Assembly (NCBI GenBank): GCA_017303795.1
Contig: JAFLBR010000001.1
Span: forward strand, 531,285-595,284
Length of the DNA stretch: 64,000 nt
Direction of reading: 5' to 3'
Source: Cytophagales bacterium
GTDB taxonomy: Bacteria > Bacteroidota > Bacteroidia > Cytophagales > Cyclobacteriaceae
Of this stretch, positions 1-9,367 are shown piece after piece. Both the position numbers and the translations under genes were made by a program. The number at the start of each line of letters is the position of its first letter. The first letter of the stretch is position 1. A model generated the notes under the pieces. That model ran no database searches. It worked only from the letters and a program-made list of their open reading frames with translations, and was not told where the DNA came from.

Positions 1-345
1 AACATTGGTGGTGCCTCCGCAATCACCAACATGACTGCAACAGCAAGTGGTAATACAGTAAATTATACTGGAGCGGCACAGACGGTAAAGAATGTGAACT
101 ATGCAAACTTAGGGTTGTCCGGCAGTGATGTGAAGACACTTCAGGTTGGAACAACAGCGATAACGGGTGATCTTACTTTGAGTGGTGCGGTAACCACAAC
201 AGGAGTAATAGGCCTTACAATTGGAGGTACAGTTGACATTGGACCAGGCACAACGTTCATTGCGGGTGCTTTTACGCATAATGTAGGTGGCGATTGGATC
301 AATGATGGAACATTTACAGGCACAGGCAGTGTGATTAATTTCAAT
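1..345 (+). repeat. Long coding repeat, copy A
   Basis: This segment aligns in frame with 1675-2019 at an offset of 1,674 bases. The protein copies share runs such as TATASGNTVNY and KTLQVGTTAI, while many third codon positions differ. This indicates an old duplication kept by selection on the protein rather than a recent tandem copy. Copy A is cut by the window start. Confidence 0.85.
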
Positions 346-3300
346 GGTGCTGCTCAGAGCATTATAGGAGGATCAGCCACATTCAATGATTTGGTCTTAT
401 CAGGATCAGGAGTTAAGACTTTTGGAGTTCAGGTAACGATAACCAACGATCTGTTCATTAATTCAGTTATCGCTGATTTAAGTTCCATAACTACACATAC
501 CGCCAACAGACTGATATTGGATGCCGTTTTGCAAGGAACCACCAATCAGACATGGGGTAGTACGGCTTCAGGTGCCAATGTTCAAAATGATACTTATTTC
601 TTAAACCCTAGTACAGGAAGAATAACGATAGCGGTAGGCGGTACTAACTTCTACTCAAGTGCCAGTGCAGATTGGGGTGTAAATACAACTTGGTCGAATG
701 TTAGTTTCGGAGGTCCAACAGCAGCTGGCACTCCTGGCCCTACCGATTTTGTGTTTATTGGAGGTGGTTTTTCTGTTTCCGTTGCGGGTACTGAAGTTTG
801 TAGTGCAATTACATTTGATCCTGGTACTAGTGTTACTAATACACTGACAATTACAGGTAGCTTAACCGTTACAGGGGCTATTACAATTCCTCAAACAATA
901 ACCTCTGGTCAAAATAACCTGAATGTTGGAGCCGGAAATCTGGTAGCTGAAAATGTAGCGTTTACAACTGGTTCGCCAGGAGGTACAGGTCACCGTATGA
1001 CTATTTCTACCGGTACTGCCACCATAAGCAGTAATGTAACCGGTACTGGTACCAGCAGCTTAATTATATTTTCAGGGGCTGGCTTACTTCGGTTAGGTGA
1101 AAGTTTTTACACATCGGCTAACGGTACATTGACTACTGTTGCAGGCAGCACGGTCGAGTATAATGGAACAGATCAAATAATTGAATCTCATACAACTTAT
1201 CGCAACCTGACGTTGTCTGGTAGTGGGAATAAAACGCTTTCAGCTAGTACAAACACCACCATTGGAGGTAATCTGGTTGTTGGAGATAATACAAGTTTTA
1301 ATATTGGAGCTTCAACCCTGGTTGTAACGGGTACCACTACAGTTGGTGGAGGTACAAGTGGAACATTGTCGATCACTTCGACTACCGGCACCAAAACCTT
1401 TAGTGGCTTAGTAACGATTGGAGCAGGGGCCACGTGGACTAATACAACAGAGGCCGTAACTTTTCAAGGTGGTATTACCAATGCTGGTACGTTCACAGCT
1501 GGTACTGGTATACAAACTTTCAATGCCAACTCTCAGGCTTTAACCGGTACATTCACTATTCCTAGTGTAACCGTTACGGGTGGGGCGGTTGTACTAACCA
1601 ATAATAACTCATTAACAGTTAATACAGCACTAAGTGGTACAGGGCGAATCACCCAGGGTGCAGGTGCAACCTTAAATATTGGTGGTACCTCGGGTATTAC
1701 TAATATGACCGCGACAGCAAGTGGTAATACCGTAAATTATTCAGGTGCCGCACAAACAGTTAATAATGTAAACTATGAAAACCTTGGGTTGTCTGGTAGC
1801 GGAGCGAAGACGCTTCAGGTAGGAACTACAGCAATTATAGGTGATCTTACCTTGGGTGGTACGGCAACGACTTCTGGAGTGATTGGTTTGACAATCGGTG
1901 GCTCATTAGACATTGGTTCGGGAACAACCTTCACAGCTGGTGCTTTCACTCATAATCTGGGTGGTAATTTTATAAATAATGGTTCGTTTGCTGGTGGCTC
2001 AGGTACAATTGGTTTTGTTGGAGCCGCACCTCAAACTATTTCTGGTACAACGGTAACAAACTTTAACAATATTTCAATTTCCAATACAACCGGAGTTTTG
2101 GTTGAATCAAATCAAAATCTGGTTGGTGTTCTTTCATTGGCTGCGAGTAGCGTATTTGATGCTGATGGTGGTAGCAATACCGCTGTATTTACATTATTAT
2201 CTTCAGGCGATTCCCCAACTCAAGACGCTTCAATTGCTACCCTGCCCGCAGGCGCATCTGTAATAGGAGATGTAACTGTGCAACGGTATATGGAAATAGA
2301 AGGCGCAAGTGGTGGTCGTATTTATCGGTATGTTTCATCTCCGGTTCAATCCGCACCGGTATCGCAAATTCAAGCAGAAATTCCTGTTACTGGATCCTTT
2401 ACAGGTACAAGTGTATGTGCGGCTTGCGGCTCAACTCAGTCTATGTTTTTATATAATGAATCGGTTATTACTGATACCAATGGCAGTGGTGGCAATAACT
2501 TTGATGATGGCTATGAAGATTTCCCTAACGCATCAAATTCAGAAATATTAACTACAGGTAGAGGGTATGCGCTTTTCGTAAGAGGTAATATTGATCCTGT
2601 TCTGTCAAGTGGTTCAGCCAGATGGGATGTGAGAGGACCTATTATCAGCGGAACGATTGACTATACCCCATTTACAACATTTACTTCTTCCGGAAATGTT
2701 GCAAATGATGGTTGGAACCTGGTTGGTAACCCTTACCCGTCAACCATTGATTGGGATGCTGCTACAGGTTGGACTCGGACAAACATTAATAATGCAATCT
2801 ATATGCGTGATAATGGTTTACTATCTCCGGTTTATGCTTCTTATGTTGGCGGAGTGGGTACAAACGGTGGCTCAAGATATATTGCTACTGGGCAGGCATT
2901 TTTTGTAAAGAGTAATGGCGGAGCAATTAATTTTCAATCAGATGAAAACGTAAAGGTGGGGGGCACTCAAACAACCTTCATTCGCGAAGGAGGAGTTAGT
3001 GATCTTATTCGCATAACCTTAAAAAGAGATGGCAACAAAGACGAGACTGTAATTAGATTTAATGCAAATGCATCGAATGAATTTGATCCAGATTTGGATG
3101 CCGTGAAACTCCCCAATTCTATTTTTAACCTGTCCACTGTGTCGGGTAATAATAGGTATGCAATTAATTCTGTACCAGAAAATTCTTGTAGAACAACTAT
3201 TCAATTGAATATTGCTAATGCTTCAGTAGGTAACTATGAACTTAATTTTTCGGATTTATCCACATTTAGCAATACGCCAGTAGTAAGTTTACTGGATGGC

Positions 3301-4401
3301 TTTACCGGTCAGGCGATAGCCATAACTGATAATATGAAATATAATTTCAGTATCACCAGTGATGTCAATTCTTCAGGAAATCGATTTAGTATTATTGTTG
3401 AACAACCTGCTATAAATCTTTTGATTCATGCTCAGGGTGCAGATAAGATTTGTATCGATTCACCTTATAATATTGCGCTGGCCACTTCAGAGACTGGCGT
3501 AAAATACTTTGCATCAATTGATGGAAATACTGTTTCGGAACCAGCTACCGGTAATGGTGGTGAGCTTATTCTGAATGTTTCATCAGATATGTTAGCCTTG
3601 GGAGAAAATACTTTAACACTGTATGCACAGCGCAATGGATGTACTGCCCTTCCATTGAGTAGTGTAGTAAATGTAACGGTTGACAGAATTTACGAAGTTC
3701 TATCTGTAACGGATGGGCTTTCATGTCAGTCAGGACAATCAACTCTTAGAGCTGATGGAGCGCCTGCAAATGGTAAGTATAGATGGTATCAAAGTGTCAA
3801 TTCATCTGAGTTGATAAGTGAAACTTCTAATGGTGAATTTGTTACACCAGTGCTGGATAAGACTAAATCATATTACGTGTCCGTAGTAAACACTGCAGGT
3901 TGCGAAGGAAACCGGCAGGAAGTGAAGGCGGTGGTAGAACAGTTCGAAAATGCTGAAATAACCGAAACTTCTTATGGTGTGTTAACATCCAACCATAGTT
4001 CAGGTAATCGCTGGTACTATAACAATGAATTAATTTCGGGAGCCACAGGTCAATCAATTACGGTAGCTGAGTCTGGCTTGTACAGAGTTGAAGTGGAAAT
4101 TGGTACTTGTAAAACTATTGATGAATTTGAATTTGTTGTAACAGGAGTTGAGGAGTCAAAAATTCAAGCCAGAGCCTATCCTAATCCAGTTGTTGATAAA
4201 TTAATTGTTCAGATTGCTGGATTGGGGGTTAGTTCTATAGAAATAATTTCTAATTCAGGGATTCCGGTCGGTCGAATTCAAGTCAAGAAAAACACGAATG
4301 ATGTTGAGATTGATTTTGCTGACAAACCCACAGGTCTTTATCTGGTTAAATTAAATAGCGATAGAAGCGCAGTTTCCACTTTCAAGATTATTAAGAAATG
4401 A
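1..4401 (+). CDS. Repeat-rich T9SS-secreted surface protein (5' truncated by window)
   Basis: The reading frame is open from base 1, and the first codons before the first ATG (base 31) match an internal repeat, so the gene starts upstream of the window. About 1,466 residues are visible. The first 740 are Gly/Thr/Asn/Ser-rich beta-strand repeats typical of large extracellular adhesins. They are followed by a segment with a GWNLVGNPYPS motif common in Bacteroidota T9SS cargo, then Ig-like modules. The last 80 residues carry an AYPNPVVDKL motif and end in STFKIIKK, a type A T9SS C-terminal sorting domain. The protein is therefore probably exported by T9SS and anchored at or released from the cell surface. 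The ligand is unknown. The next gene overlaps its stop codon by four bases. Confidence 0.9.
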   Translation, partial: NIGGASAITNMTATASGNTVNYTGAAQTVKNVNYANLGLSGSDVKTLQVGTTAITGDLTLSGAVTTTGVIGLTIGGTVDIGPGTTFIAGAFTHNVGGDWINDGTFTGTGSVINFNGAAQSIIGGSATFNDLVLSGSGVKTFGVQVTITNDLFINSVIADLSSITTHTANRLILDAVLQGTTNQTWGSTASGANVQNDTYFLNPSTGRITIAVGGTNFYSSASADWGVNTTWSNVSFGGPTAAGTPGPTDFVFIGGGFSVSVAGTEVCSAITFDPGTSVTNTLTITGSLTVTGAITIPQTITSGQNNLNVGAGNLVAENVAFTTGSPGGTGHRMTISTGTATISSNVTGTGTSSLIIFSGAGLLRLGESFYTSANGTLTTVAGSTVEYNGTDQIIESHTTYRNLTLSGSGNKTLSASTNTTIGGNLVVGDNTSFNIGASTLVVTGTTTVGGGTSGTLSITSTTGTKTFSGLVTIGAGATWTNTTEAVTFQGGITNAGTFTAGTGIQTFNANSQALTGTFTIPSVTVTGGAVVLTNNNSLTVNTALSGTGRITQGAGATLNIGGTSGITNMTATASGNTVNYSGAAQTVNNVNYENLGLSGSGAKTLQVGTTAIIGDLTLGGTATTSGVIGLTIGGSLDIGSGTTFTAGAFTHNLGGNFINNGSFAGGSGTIGFVGAAPQTISGTTVTNFNNISISNTTGVLVESNQNLVGVLSLAASSVFDADGGSNTAVFTLLSSGDSPTQDASIATLPAGASVIGDVTVQRYMEIEGASGGRIYRYVSSPVQSAPVSQIQAEIPVTGSFTGTSVCAACGSTQSMFLYNESVITDTNGSGGNNFDDGYEDFPNASNSEILTTGRGYALFVRGNIDPVLSSGSARWDVRGPIISGTIDYTPFTTFTSSGNVANDGWNLVGNPYPSTIDWDAATGWTRTNINNAIYMRDNGLLSPVYASYVGGVGTNGGSRYIATGQAFFVKSNGGAINFQSDENVKVGGTQTTFIREGGVSDLIRITLKRDGNKDETVIRFNANASNEFDPDLDAVKLPNSIFNLSTVSGNNRYAINSVPENSCRTTIQLNIANASVGNYELNFSDLSTFSNTPVVSLLDGFTGQAIAITDNMKYNFSITSDVNSSGNRFSIIVEQPAINLLIHAQGADKICIDSPYNIALATSETGVKYFASIDGNTVSEPATGNGGELILNVSSDMLALGENTLTLYAQRNGCTALPLSSVVNVTVDRIYEVLSVTDGLSCQSGQSTLRADGAPANGKYRWYQSVNSSELISETSNGEFVTPVLDKTKSYYVSVVNTAGCEGNRQEVKAVVEQFENAEITETSYGVLTSNHSSGNRWYYNNELISGATGQSITVAESGLYRVEVEIGTCKTIDEFEFVVTGVEESKIQARAYPNPVVDKLIVQIAGLGVSSIEIISNSGIPVGRIQVKKNTNDVEIDFADKPTGLYLVKLNSDRSAVSTFKIIKK
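1675..2019 (+). repeat. Long coding repeat, copy B
   Basis: In-frame partner of the repeat at 1-345, within the same surface protein. The unit runs from NIGGTSGITNM to about AFTHNLGGNF. The stretch between the copies (345-1674) holds diverged, shorter beta-strand repeats of the same style. Confidence 0.85.
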
Positions 4402-4592
4402 AATTGAATACCTTTTTCCTCCGAATCATTTTTAGCGCAGTATTGTGTGTACTGGTAGTTACTGGTTATGCCCAACCAGGTGATCCAAGCAGCGATCCGG
4501 ATGTACCTATTACGGGTATTGAGATTCTGCTTGCACTAGGAGGCATACTTGGGTTAAAGAGATTCCTCTCGTCTAAACAAAGGCGTTCGTAA
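4398..4592 (+). CDS. Small PID-CTERM-like exported membrane protein
   Basis: The protein has 64 residues. Residues 1-25 form a signal peptide ending near GYAQ, followed by a short acidic, Pro-rich linker. A C-terminal block reading VPITGIEILLALGGILGLKR is followed by a basic tail. The order motif, hydrophobic helix, basic end matches the PID-CTERM class of small Bacteroidota proteins, although this copy has PIT where the usual motif is PID. Its ATG overlaps the stop of the adhesin (ATGA) and the dehydratase gene follows after three bases, so the three are probably cotranscribed. Function is unknown. A sorting or processing role is only inferred from the CTERM-like layout. Confidence 0.65.
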   Translation: MKLNTFFLRIIFSAVLCVLVVTGYAQPGDPSSDPDVPITGIEILLALGGILGLKRFLSSKQRRS

Positions 4593-4595
4593 TTC

Positions 4596-6497
4596 ATGAA
4601 GAACCTTCCAGCCTTTTTAAGGAAGTTAAAAATATTACCTCGGTGGGTTATTGTTCTGATTGATTCAGGCTTTATCTTATTTTCAACCCTAACCGGCTAT
4701 CTGTTAAGATTTAACTTCTCTACTGCGGATTTAATTAATAATCACTTCTATTTCGGGATTGCCATCTATGGAACATGTGGGTTTCTGGCGATTATTTCAA
4801 CCGGTAGCTATAAAGGTATTATCCGCTATACCGGTATTCAGGATGGTGTGAGGATATTTTTTATGCTTGTATTAAATGCAAGTCTCGTATCAGCAATTAA
4901 TCTTCTTACTTATGTTAGCAGCGGAAACTTCATAATACCATTCTCAGTCATCTTTATCAGTCTACTTTCTTCTTTCTTATTCTTATTCAACTACAGGCTG
5001 CTGGTAAAATATATTTTTGCATACTATAGAAATGCCATTATAAAGAAATCAAGAGTCTTGATTTTTGGAGCTGGTCAGACAGGCATAATTACAAGGCACG
5101 TTATTGATTCAACACCAAGAATGCAGATTGTAGGTTTTCTGGAAGATAATCCAAATAAAATTGGTAAAGTATTGGATGGATCTAAGATTTATGATGGTAG
5201 GGGTGATAGTCTGGATCATTGCTTCGATGAACTAAATATTGATGAATTGGTAATTACCGTGCGGGACATCTCCCTGGAAAGAAAAAATGAGATGGTTGAT
5301 GCGTGTATACGAAATCAAGTGAAGGTAAGAACCGTTCCTCCTGTTGAGAAGTGGGTAGGTGGAGAATTGAGCATTAACCAGATACGAGAAGTTAATATTG
5401 AGGAATTACTCGGTCGGGAGACGATTCAGCTCAACAATCTTTCAATTGCTTCTGATCTGAAAGGCAAGCGTGTTTGTATTACCGGAGCAGCAGGCTCAAT
5501 TGGCAGCGAATTGGTTCGGCAAGTTGCAGCTTATGGACCGGAGCGGATAATATTGATTGATCAAGCCGAATCTCCCCTTTATGAAATTGAAAGAGAGATA
5601 AAAGTAAAGTTTACAGGCAGAGTTATTCCATACCTGGCTGATATAACAAACAGAGCAAGAATCAGTGCGATTTTTGAAGAAAATAAACCAGAGATAATTT
5701 ATCACGCAGCAGCTTACAAACATGTTCCATTAATGGAAGGAAATCCCAGCGAGGCCATTCATTGTAATATTTTGGGAACAAAGAGCCTGGCTGACCTAGC
5801 GGTTGAGTTTCGGATTAAAAAATTTGTCATGATCTCTACAGACAAAGCCGTTAATCCTACTAATGTGATGGGGTGTTCGAAGCGTATTGCAGAAGTCTAT
5901 GTACAAGCATTAAACGAAAAACTTCGCTTAGCCGGAAATCATACTACTGCTTTTGTTACCACCCGATTTGGAAATGTTCTTGGTTCAAACGGGTCTGTCA
6001 TACCATTGTTTAAGAAGCAGATTCAAGATGGTGGACCGGTTACGGTCACACATCCGGAGGTAACACGTTTTTTCATGACAATACCAGAAGCTTGCCAATT
6101 AGTTTTGGAAGCAGGTACAATGGGTAAAGGGGGTGAGATTTTTATTTTCGATATGGGCAAGCCCGTAAAAATTTCTGATCTGGCTAAGAAGATGATCCTG
6201 CTTTCAGGAATGCAGCCGGGAAAAGATATTGAAATTGTATTTACTGGACTGAGGGAAGGTGAAAAGCTCTATGAGGAGTTGTTGAATAAATCAGAAGACA
6301 CAATCCCAACTCACCACGAAAAGATATTGATCGGAAAGGTTGAACCTCATTCGTACGAAGAGATCAATCGGTACATAGAACTGTTCTTCGACTTAATAAT
6401 TGACAAGAACGAACTTAAAATGGTTGCCTTGATGAAGGAACTAATCCCTGATTTTCGAAGTAATTACTCCCGCTACGAAGTACTTGATAAGGAATAG
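4596..6497 (+). CDS. FlaA1/CapD/PglF-type nucleotide-sugar 4,6-dehydratase, membrane-bound
   Basis: 633 residues, the usual length of this family. Four membrane segments occupy about residues 15-130. A first Rossmann domain carries GAGQTG near residue 155. The catalytic SDR domain has GAAGSIGS at 297-304 and the STDKAVNPTNVMGCSK signature, with Met in place of the usual SDR Tyr as in PglF/FlaA1 enzymes. The family makes UDP-4-keto-6-deoxy sugars, usually from UDP-GlcNAc, for capsule, O-antigen or protein glycans. It acts at the cytoplasmic face of the inner membrane. It directly follows the adhesin and small CTERM-like gene, which fits a surface-glycan role. The exact substrate is not determined by the sequence. 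Confidence 0.9.
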   Translation: MKNLPAFLRKLKILPRWVIVLIDSGFILFSTLTGYLLRFNFSTADLINNHFYFGIAIYGTCGFLAIISTGSYKGIIRYTGIQDGVRIFFMLVLNASLVSAINLLTYVSSGNFIIPFSVIFISLLSSFLFLFNYRLLVKYIFAYYRNAIIKKSRVLIFGAGQTGIITRHVIDSTPRMQIVGFLEDNPNKIGKVLDGSKIYDGRGDSLDHCFDELNIDELVITVRDISLERKNEMVDACIRNQVKVRTVPPVEKWVGGELSINQIREVNIEELLGRETIQLNNLSIASDLKGKRVCITGAAGSIGSELVRQVAAYGPERIILIDQAESPLYEIEREIKVKFTGRVIPYLADITNRARISAIFEENKPEIIYHAAAYKHVPLMEGNPSEAIHCNILGTKSLADLAVEFRIKKFVMISTDKAVNPTNVMGCSKRIAEVYVQALNEKLRLAGNHTTAFVTTRFGNVLGSNGSVIPLFKKQIQDGGPVTVTHPEVTRFFMTIPEACQLVLEAGTMGKGGEIFIFDMGKPVKISDLAKKMILLSGMQPGKDIEIVFTGLREGEKLYEELLNKSEDTIPTHHEKILIGKVEPHSYEEINRYIELFFDLIIDKNELKMVALMKELIPDFRSNYSRYEVLDKE

Positions 6498-6509
6498 AAG
6501 TAAGACGGA

Positions 6510-7388
6510 TTACCTTCTCAGACCACCACGCTTATTGTATCTATAGGAAGCGCTACGCTTTTTGCTATACATTCTTCCATTACCATTGTCATGTAGATCA
6601 AACGGTAAATAGTATTCAAACTTGGCATTAAAAAGTAGGTATCCATCATTTGTAGAAGGATTTCCCCTTTGTTTTCCTGCTGCATTGAGTGGTTTCCCTA
6701 TCTCTGATCTTCTATCCGCCAAAGCCGCAGCAATTGGATTTGAGAAGGAGGTATTATCAATATATTCAGTGCTTACATCGTCCAAATAATCGGAGAAAGT
6801 CATTCTATAGCCTGCCTCAACAGCAATGTTAAAATTGGGTCCTCCCTTAAGTCTTAAACCTAAACCGTATGGCAGAACCAACCCAATTCTATTATAATTT
6901 ACACCCTCTGTGCGTAACGGCTGAAGAGCGTAAGATTTTCCTTGATATTCGGCTTTTGGATTAAAATAAAGAATACCTACTCCTCCAAAACCATAAACAT
7001 TAAAATATGGCCTTCTGTAATACCGATTCCCATTGGGAAACAAATTAAAGACTCCAACAAAATTTAGTTCATAGTTATTGGATTTGAAAGAAAGATTCCG
7101 TGATACCCTTCCTGCATCACTAGCCTTTGAGTCAGAGCCTTCTAGCGTGAACCAATTTAATTCGGTTCTTAAACTTACTTGAGGTGTTAAATAATATTGA
7201 AGGCCAGCATTGATATTTAATTTGGCATCAAAATAATCTCTGGGATTGGAAAGCTCCCCGAAATAAGTTGAGGTACCTGTGCCTGCTACAAGAATCAGTG
7301 ACCTATTCTTACGGATTGCATAGAAACTCTGGGCTATAGCTGCTTCAGCTACTGTAAGCAATACCACCAAAACCAATAGTTTACGCAT
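6510..7388 (-). CDS. Outer membrane beta-barrel protein, PorG-like/DUF6089
   Basis: 292 residues starting with a signal peptide that ends near AIAQS. The remainder is alternating aromatic and polar beta strands, with YFGELSNPRDYFDAKLN near the N terminus and repeated GLRYxLTP-style strands. This matches DUF6089, the family that includes the T9SS accessory protein PorG. A role in the T9SS outer membrane complex is plausible given the adhesin upstream, but the family also contains proteins of unknown role. The end of the protein is basic and Arg/Tyr-rich. It converges with the dehydratase gene, 12 bases apart. Confidence 0.7.
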   Translation of the reverse strand: MRKLLVLVVLLTVAEAAIAQSFYAIRKNRSLILVAGTGTSTYFGELSNPRDYFDAKLNINAGLQYYLTPQVSLRTELNWFTLEGSDSKASDAGRVSRNLSFKSNNYELNFVGVFNLFPNGNRYYRRPYFNVYGFGGVGILYFNPKAEYQGKSYALQPLRTEGVNYNRIGLVLPYGLGLRLKGGPNFNIAVEAGYRMTFSDYLDDVSTEYIDNTSFSNPIAAALADRRSEIGKPLNAAGKQRGNPSTNDGYLLFNAKFEYYLPFDLHDNGNGRMYSKKRSASYRYNKRGGLRR

Positions 7389-7443
7389 AATAACTATCTT
7401 TAAACCACGAATCTATGCTTTTTTATCCAAACAGGAAACCGGT

Positions 7444-8655
7444 TTAAGCCAGCACTTCCTTTATTTTCTGAGCCGCATCTTTCAATAAAATAGCCGAAAA
7501 AACCTTCAACCCCGATTCCTGAATGATTTTAGCCCCTTCTTCGGCATTGGTGCCCTGCAGGCGAACGATAATTGGAACTGGGATATTCCCTACTTTTTTG
7601 TAGGCTTCAACAACCCCATTCGCCACCCGGTCGCACCGAACAATACCCCCAAAAATGTTGATTAGAATCGCTCGCACATTTGGATCTTTTAGAATGATCC
7701 TGAAGCCAGCCTCTACGGTTTCAGCATTGGCTCCACCGCCTACATCGAGGAAGTTAGCGGGCTCGCCACCTGAAATTTTGATAATATCCATAGTAGCCAT
7801 CGCTAGTCCGGCACCGTTTACCATACAGCCCACGTTACCATCAAGTTTTACATAATTGAGGCCCGATTTGCCGGCTTCAACTTCCAATGGATCTTCTTCT
7901 GAAATATCTCTCAGTTCTTCCAGGTCTTTATGGCGGAATAAGGCATTGTCGTCCAAGTTAACTTTACCATCAACAGCCAGAATTTTATTGTCTGAGGTTT
8001 TTAGCACAGGATTTATTTCAAACATGGACGCATCCAAACCAATGTAGGCTGCATATAATGAATTGACGAATTTGATCATCTCCTTATAGGCGTTGCCTTC
8101 TAATCCCAGCTTAAAAGCAATTTTCCTGGCTTGAAAAGGCTGCAATCCAATAGAAGGATCAATCCATTCCTTAACAATTTTCTCTGGATGGGTTTCAGCA
8201 ACTTCTTCGATGTTCATGCCACCTTCGGTAGAGGCCATGATAACGGGTTTGCTGGTAGCTCTGTCCAACAAAATACTCATGTAGTATTCCTTGGGTTCAA
8301 CTTCACCGGGGTAATAAACATCTTCTGCTATAAGCACTTTATTTACCTTTTTGCCCGCAGGGCCGGTTTGTATCGTAACCAAAGTGCCGCCCAAGATGGC
8401 TTTGGATTTTTCAAGCACTTCATCAAAACTTTTAGCCAAAACCACACCTCGCGATCCGGTTTCTTTTATAGTGCCTTTGCCACGGCCACCGGCATGAATC
8501 TGAGATTTAATCACGAACCATTTGGAACCAGTTTCAGCGCCTAATTCTTTGGCTGCCGCCAGCGCTTTATCTGGGGTATCGGCAACAATACCGCGTTGTA
8601 CAGCTACTCCAAATTTTTTAAGAATGTCTTTGGCCTGGTATTCGTGTATGTTCAT
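7444..8655 (-). CDS. sucC: Succinyl-CoA synthetase (ADP/GDP-forming) beta subunit
   Basis: The ATP-grasp subunit of succinyl-CoA ligase, a citric acid cycle enzyme in the cytoplasm. It begins [15 protein letters not shown], the conserved SucC N terminus. An in-frame ATG seven codons upstream (8676) is less likely because it precedes this family start. The ATP-grasp part covers about residues 1-235. The CoA-ligase part has [13 protein letters not shown] and [14 protein letters not shown]. About 403 residues, full length. The alpha subunit gene sucD is not in the window, so the two are unlinked here. Upstream DNA lacks a Shine-Dalgarno sequence, which is usual in this phylum. Confidence 0.96.
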   Translation of the reverse strand: MNIHEYQAKDILKKFGVAVQRGIVADTPDKALAAAKELGAETGSKWFVIKSQIHAGGRGKGTIKETGSRGVVLAKSFDEVLEKSKAILGGTLVTIQTGPAGKKVNKVLIAEDVYYPGEVEPKEYYMSILLDRATSKPVIMASTEGGMNIEEVAETHPEKIVKEWIDPSIGLQPFQARKIAFKLGLEGNAYKEMIKFVNSLYAAYIGLDASMFEINPVLKTSDNKILAVDGKVNLDDNALFRHKDLEELRDISEEDPLEVEAGKSGLNYVKLDGNVGCMVNGAGLAMATMDIIKISGGEPANFLDVGGGANAETVEAGFRIILKDPNVRAILINIFGGIVRCDRVANGVVEAYKKVGNIPVPIIVRLQGTNAEEGAKIIQESGLKVFSAILLKDAAQKIKEVLA

Positions 8656-8716
8656 AAAAATAAGTTTTGGAGGCAAGCTACTTTTTTTAAACCTTTAATT
8701 CAACAAATTAAACGCA

Positions 8717-9367
8717 ATGTTAAAGGCTGAAGGACTAAAGAAAACATACGGTGACCTGGAAGTATTGAAAGGGGTGGACGTAGAAATTAAGAAAGGGGAG
8801 GTGGTTAGTATTGTTGGGGCTTCGGGAGCGGGCAAGAGTACGTTGCTGCATATCTTAGGTACATTGGATAAACCCGATGCGGGCAGGGTTTGGTTGGATA
8901 ATCAAGATGTCTTTTCTCAATCTACATCAGGGCTTGCAGCATTTCGCAATACCCGACTGGGATTTGTCTTTCAGTTTCATAATCTGCTACCCGAATTTAC
9001 GGCTGTTGAAAACGTGATGATACCGGCACTTATCTCCCGTAAGGAAGAAAAAGAAGTACGACAACGTGCGATAAAACTTTTGGAAACTCTTGCAGTTGGA
9101 GGAAGGGCTGAGCATAAACCCTCTCAGCTATCGGGTGGGGAGCAACAACGGGTTGCTGTTGCGCGGGCGCTAATCAACAATCCCAAGCTTGTGTTTGCCG
9201 ATGAACCTAGTGGAAATCTGGACTCTAAAAATGCCACCGAACTGCATCAACTTTTTTTTCGCTTGCGCGATGAGTTGGGACAAACTTTTGTGATTGTTAC
9301 ACACAATCAGGAGTTTGCGGGCATGACTGATCGCAAGTTGGAGATAAAGGATGGTAGAATGATTTAA
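8717..9367 (+). CDS. lolD: LolD-type ABC transporter ATP-binding protein
   Basis: 216 residues. Walker A is GASGAGKST (34-42), the signature is [15 protein letters not shown], and Walker B is [10 protein letters not shown], as in the LolD/MacB branch. The family powers extraction of lipoproteins from the inner membrane with LolC/E-type permeases, which are absent here. It is divergent from sucC (61 bases apart), and its last four bases overlap the 3' end of mtaB on the other strand. The assignment to LolD rather than another MacB-type exporter rests on length and motif pattern only. Confidence 0.85.
   Translation: MLKAEGLKKTYGDLEVLKGVDVEIKKGEVVSIVGASGAGKSTLLHILGTLDKPDAGRVWLDNQDVFSQSTSGLAAFRNTRLGFVFQFHNLLPEFTAVENVMIPALISRKEEKEVRQRAIKLLETLAVGGRAEHKPSQLSGGEQQRVAVARALINNPKLVFADEPSGNLDSKNATELHQLFFRLRDELGQTFVIVTHNQEFAGMTDRKLEIKDGRMI

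Noticed and set aside
1-2040. Regular repeats that might suggest a CRISPR array
   Set aside because: The repeats are in-frame, diverged and protein-coding. There are no short identical direct repeats with uniform spacers.
8131-8544. Open frame of 137 codons antisense to sucC
   Set aside because: It is a shadow of the highly conserved sucC gene, with no domain and no start signal.
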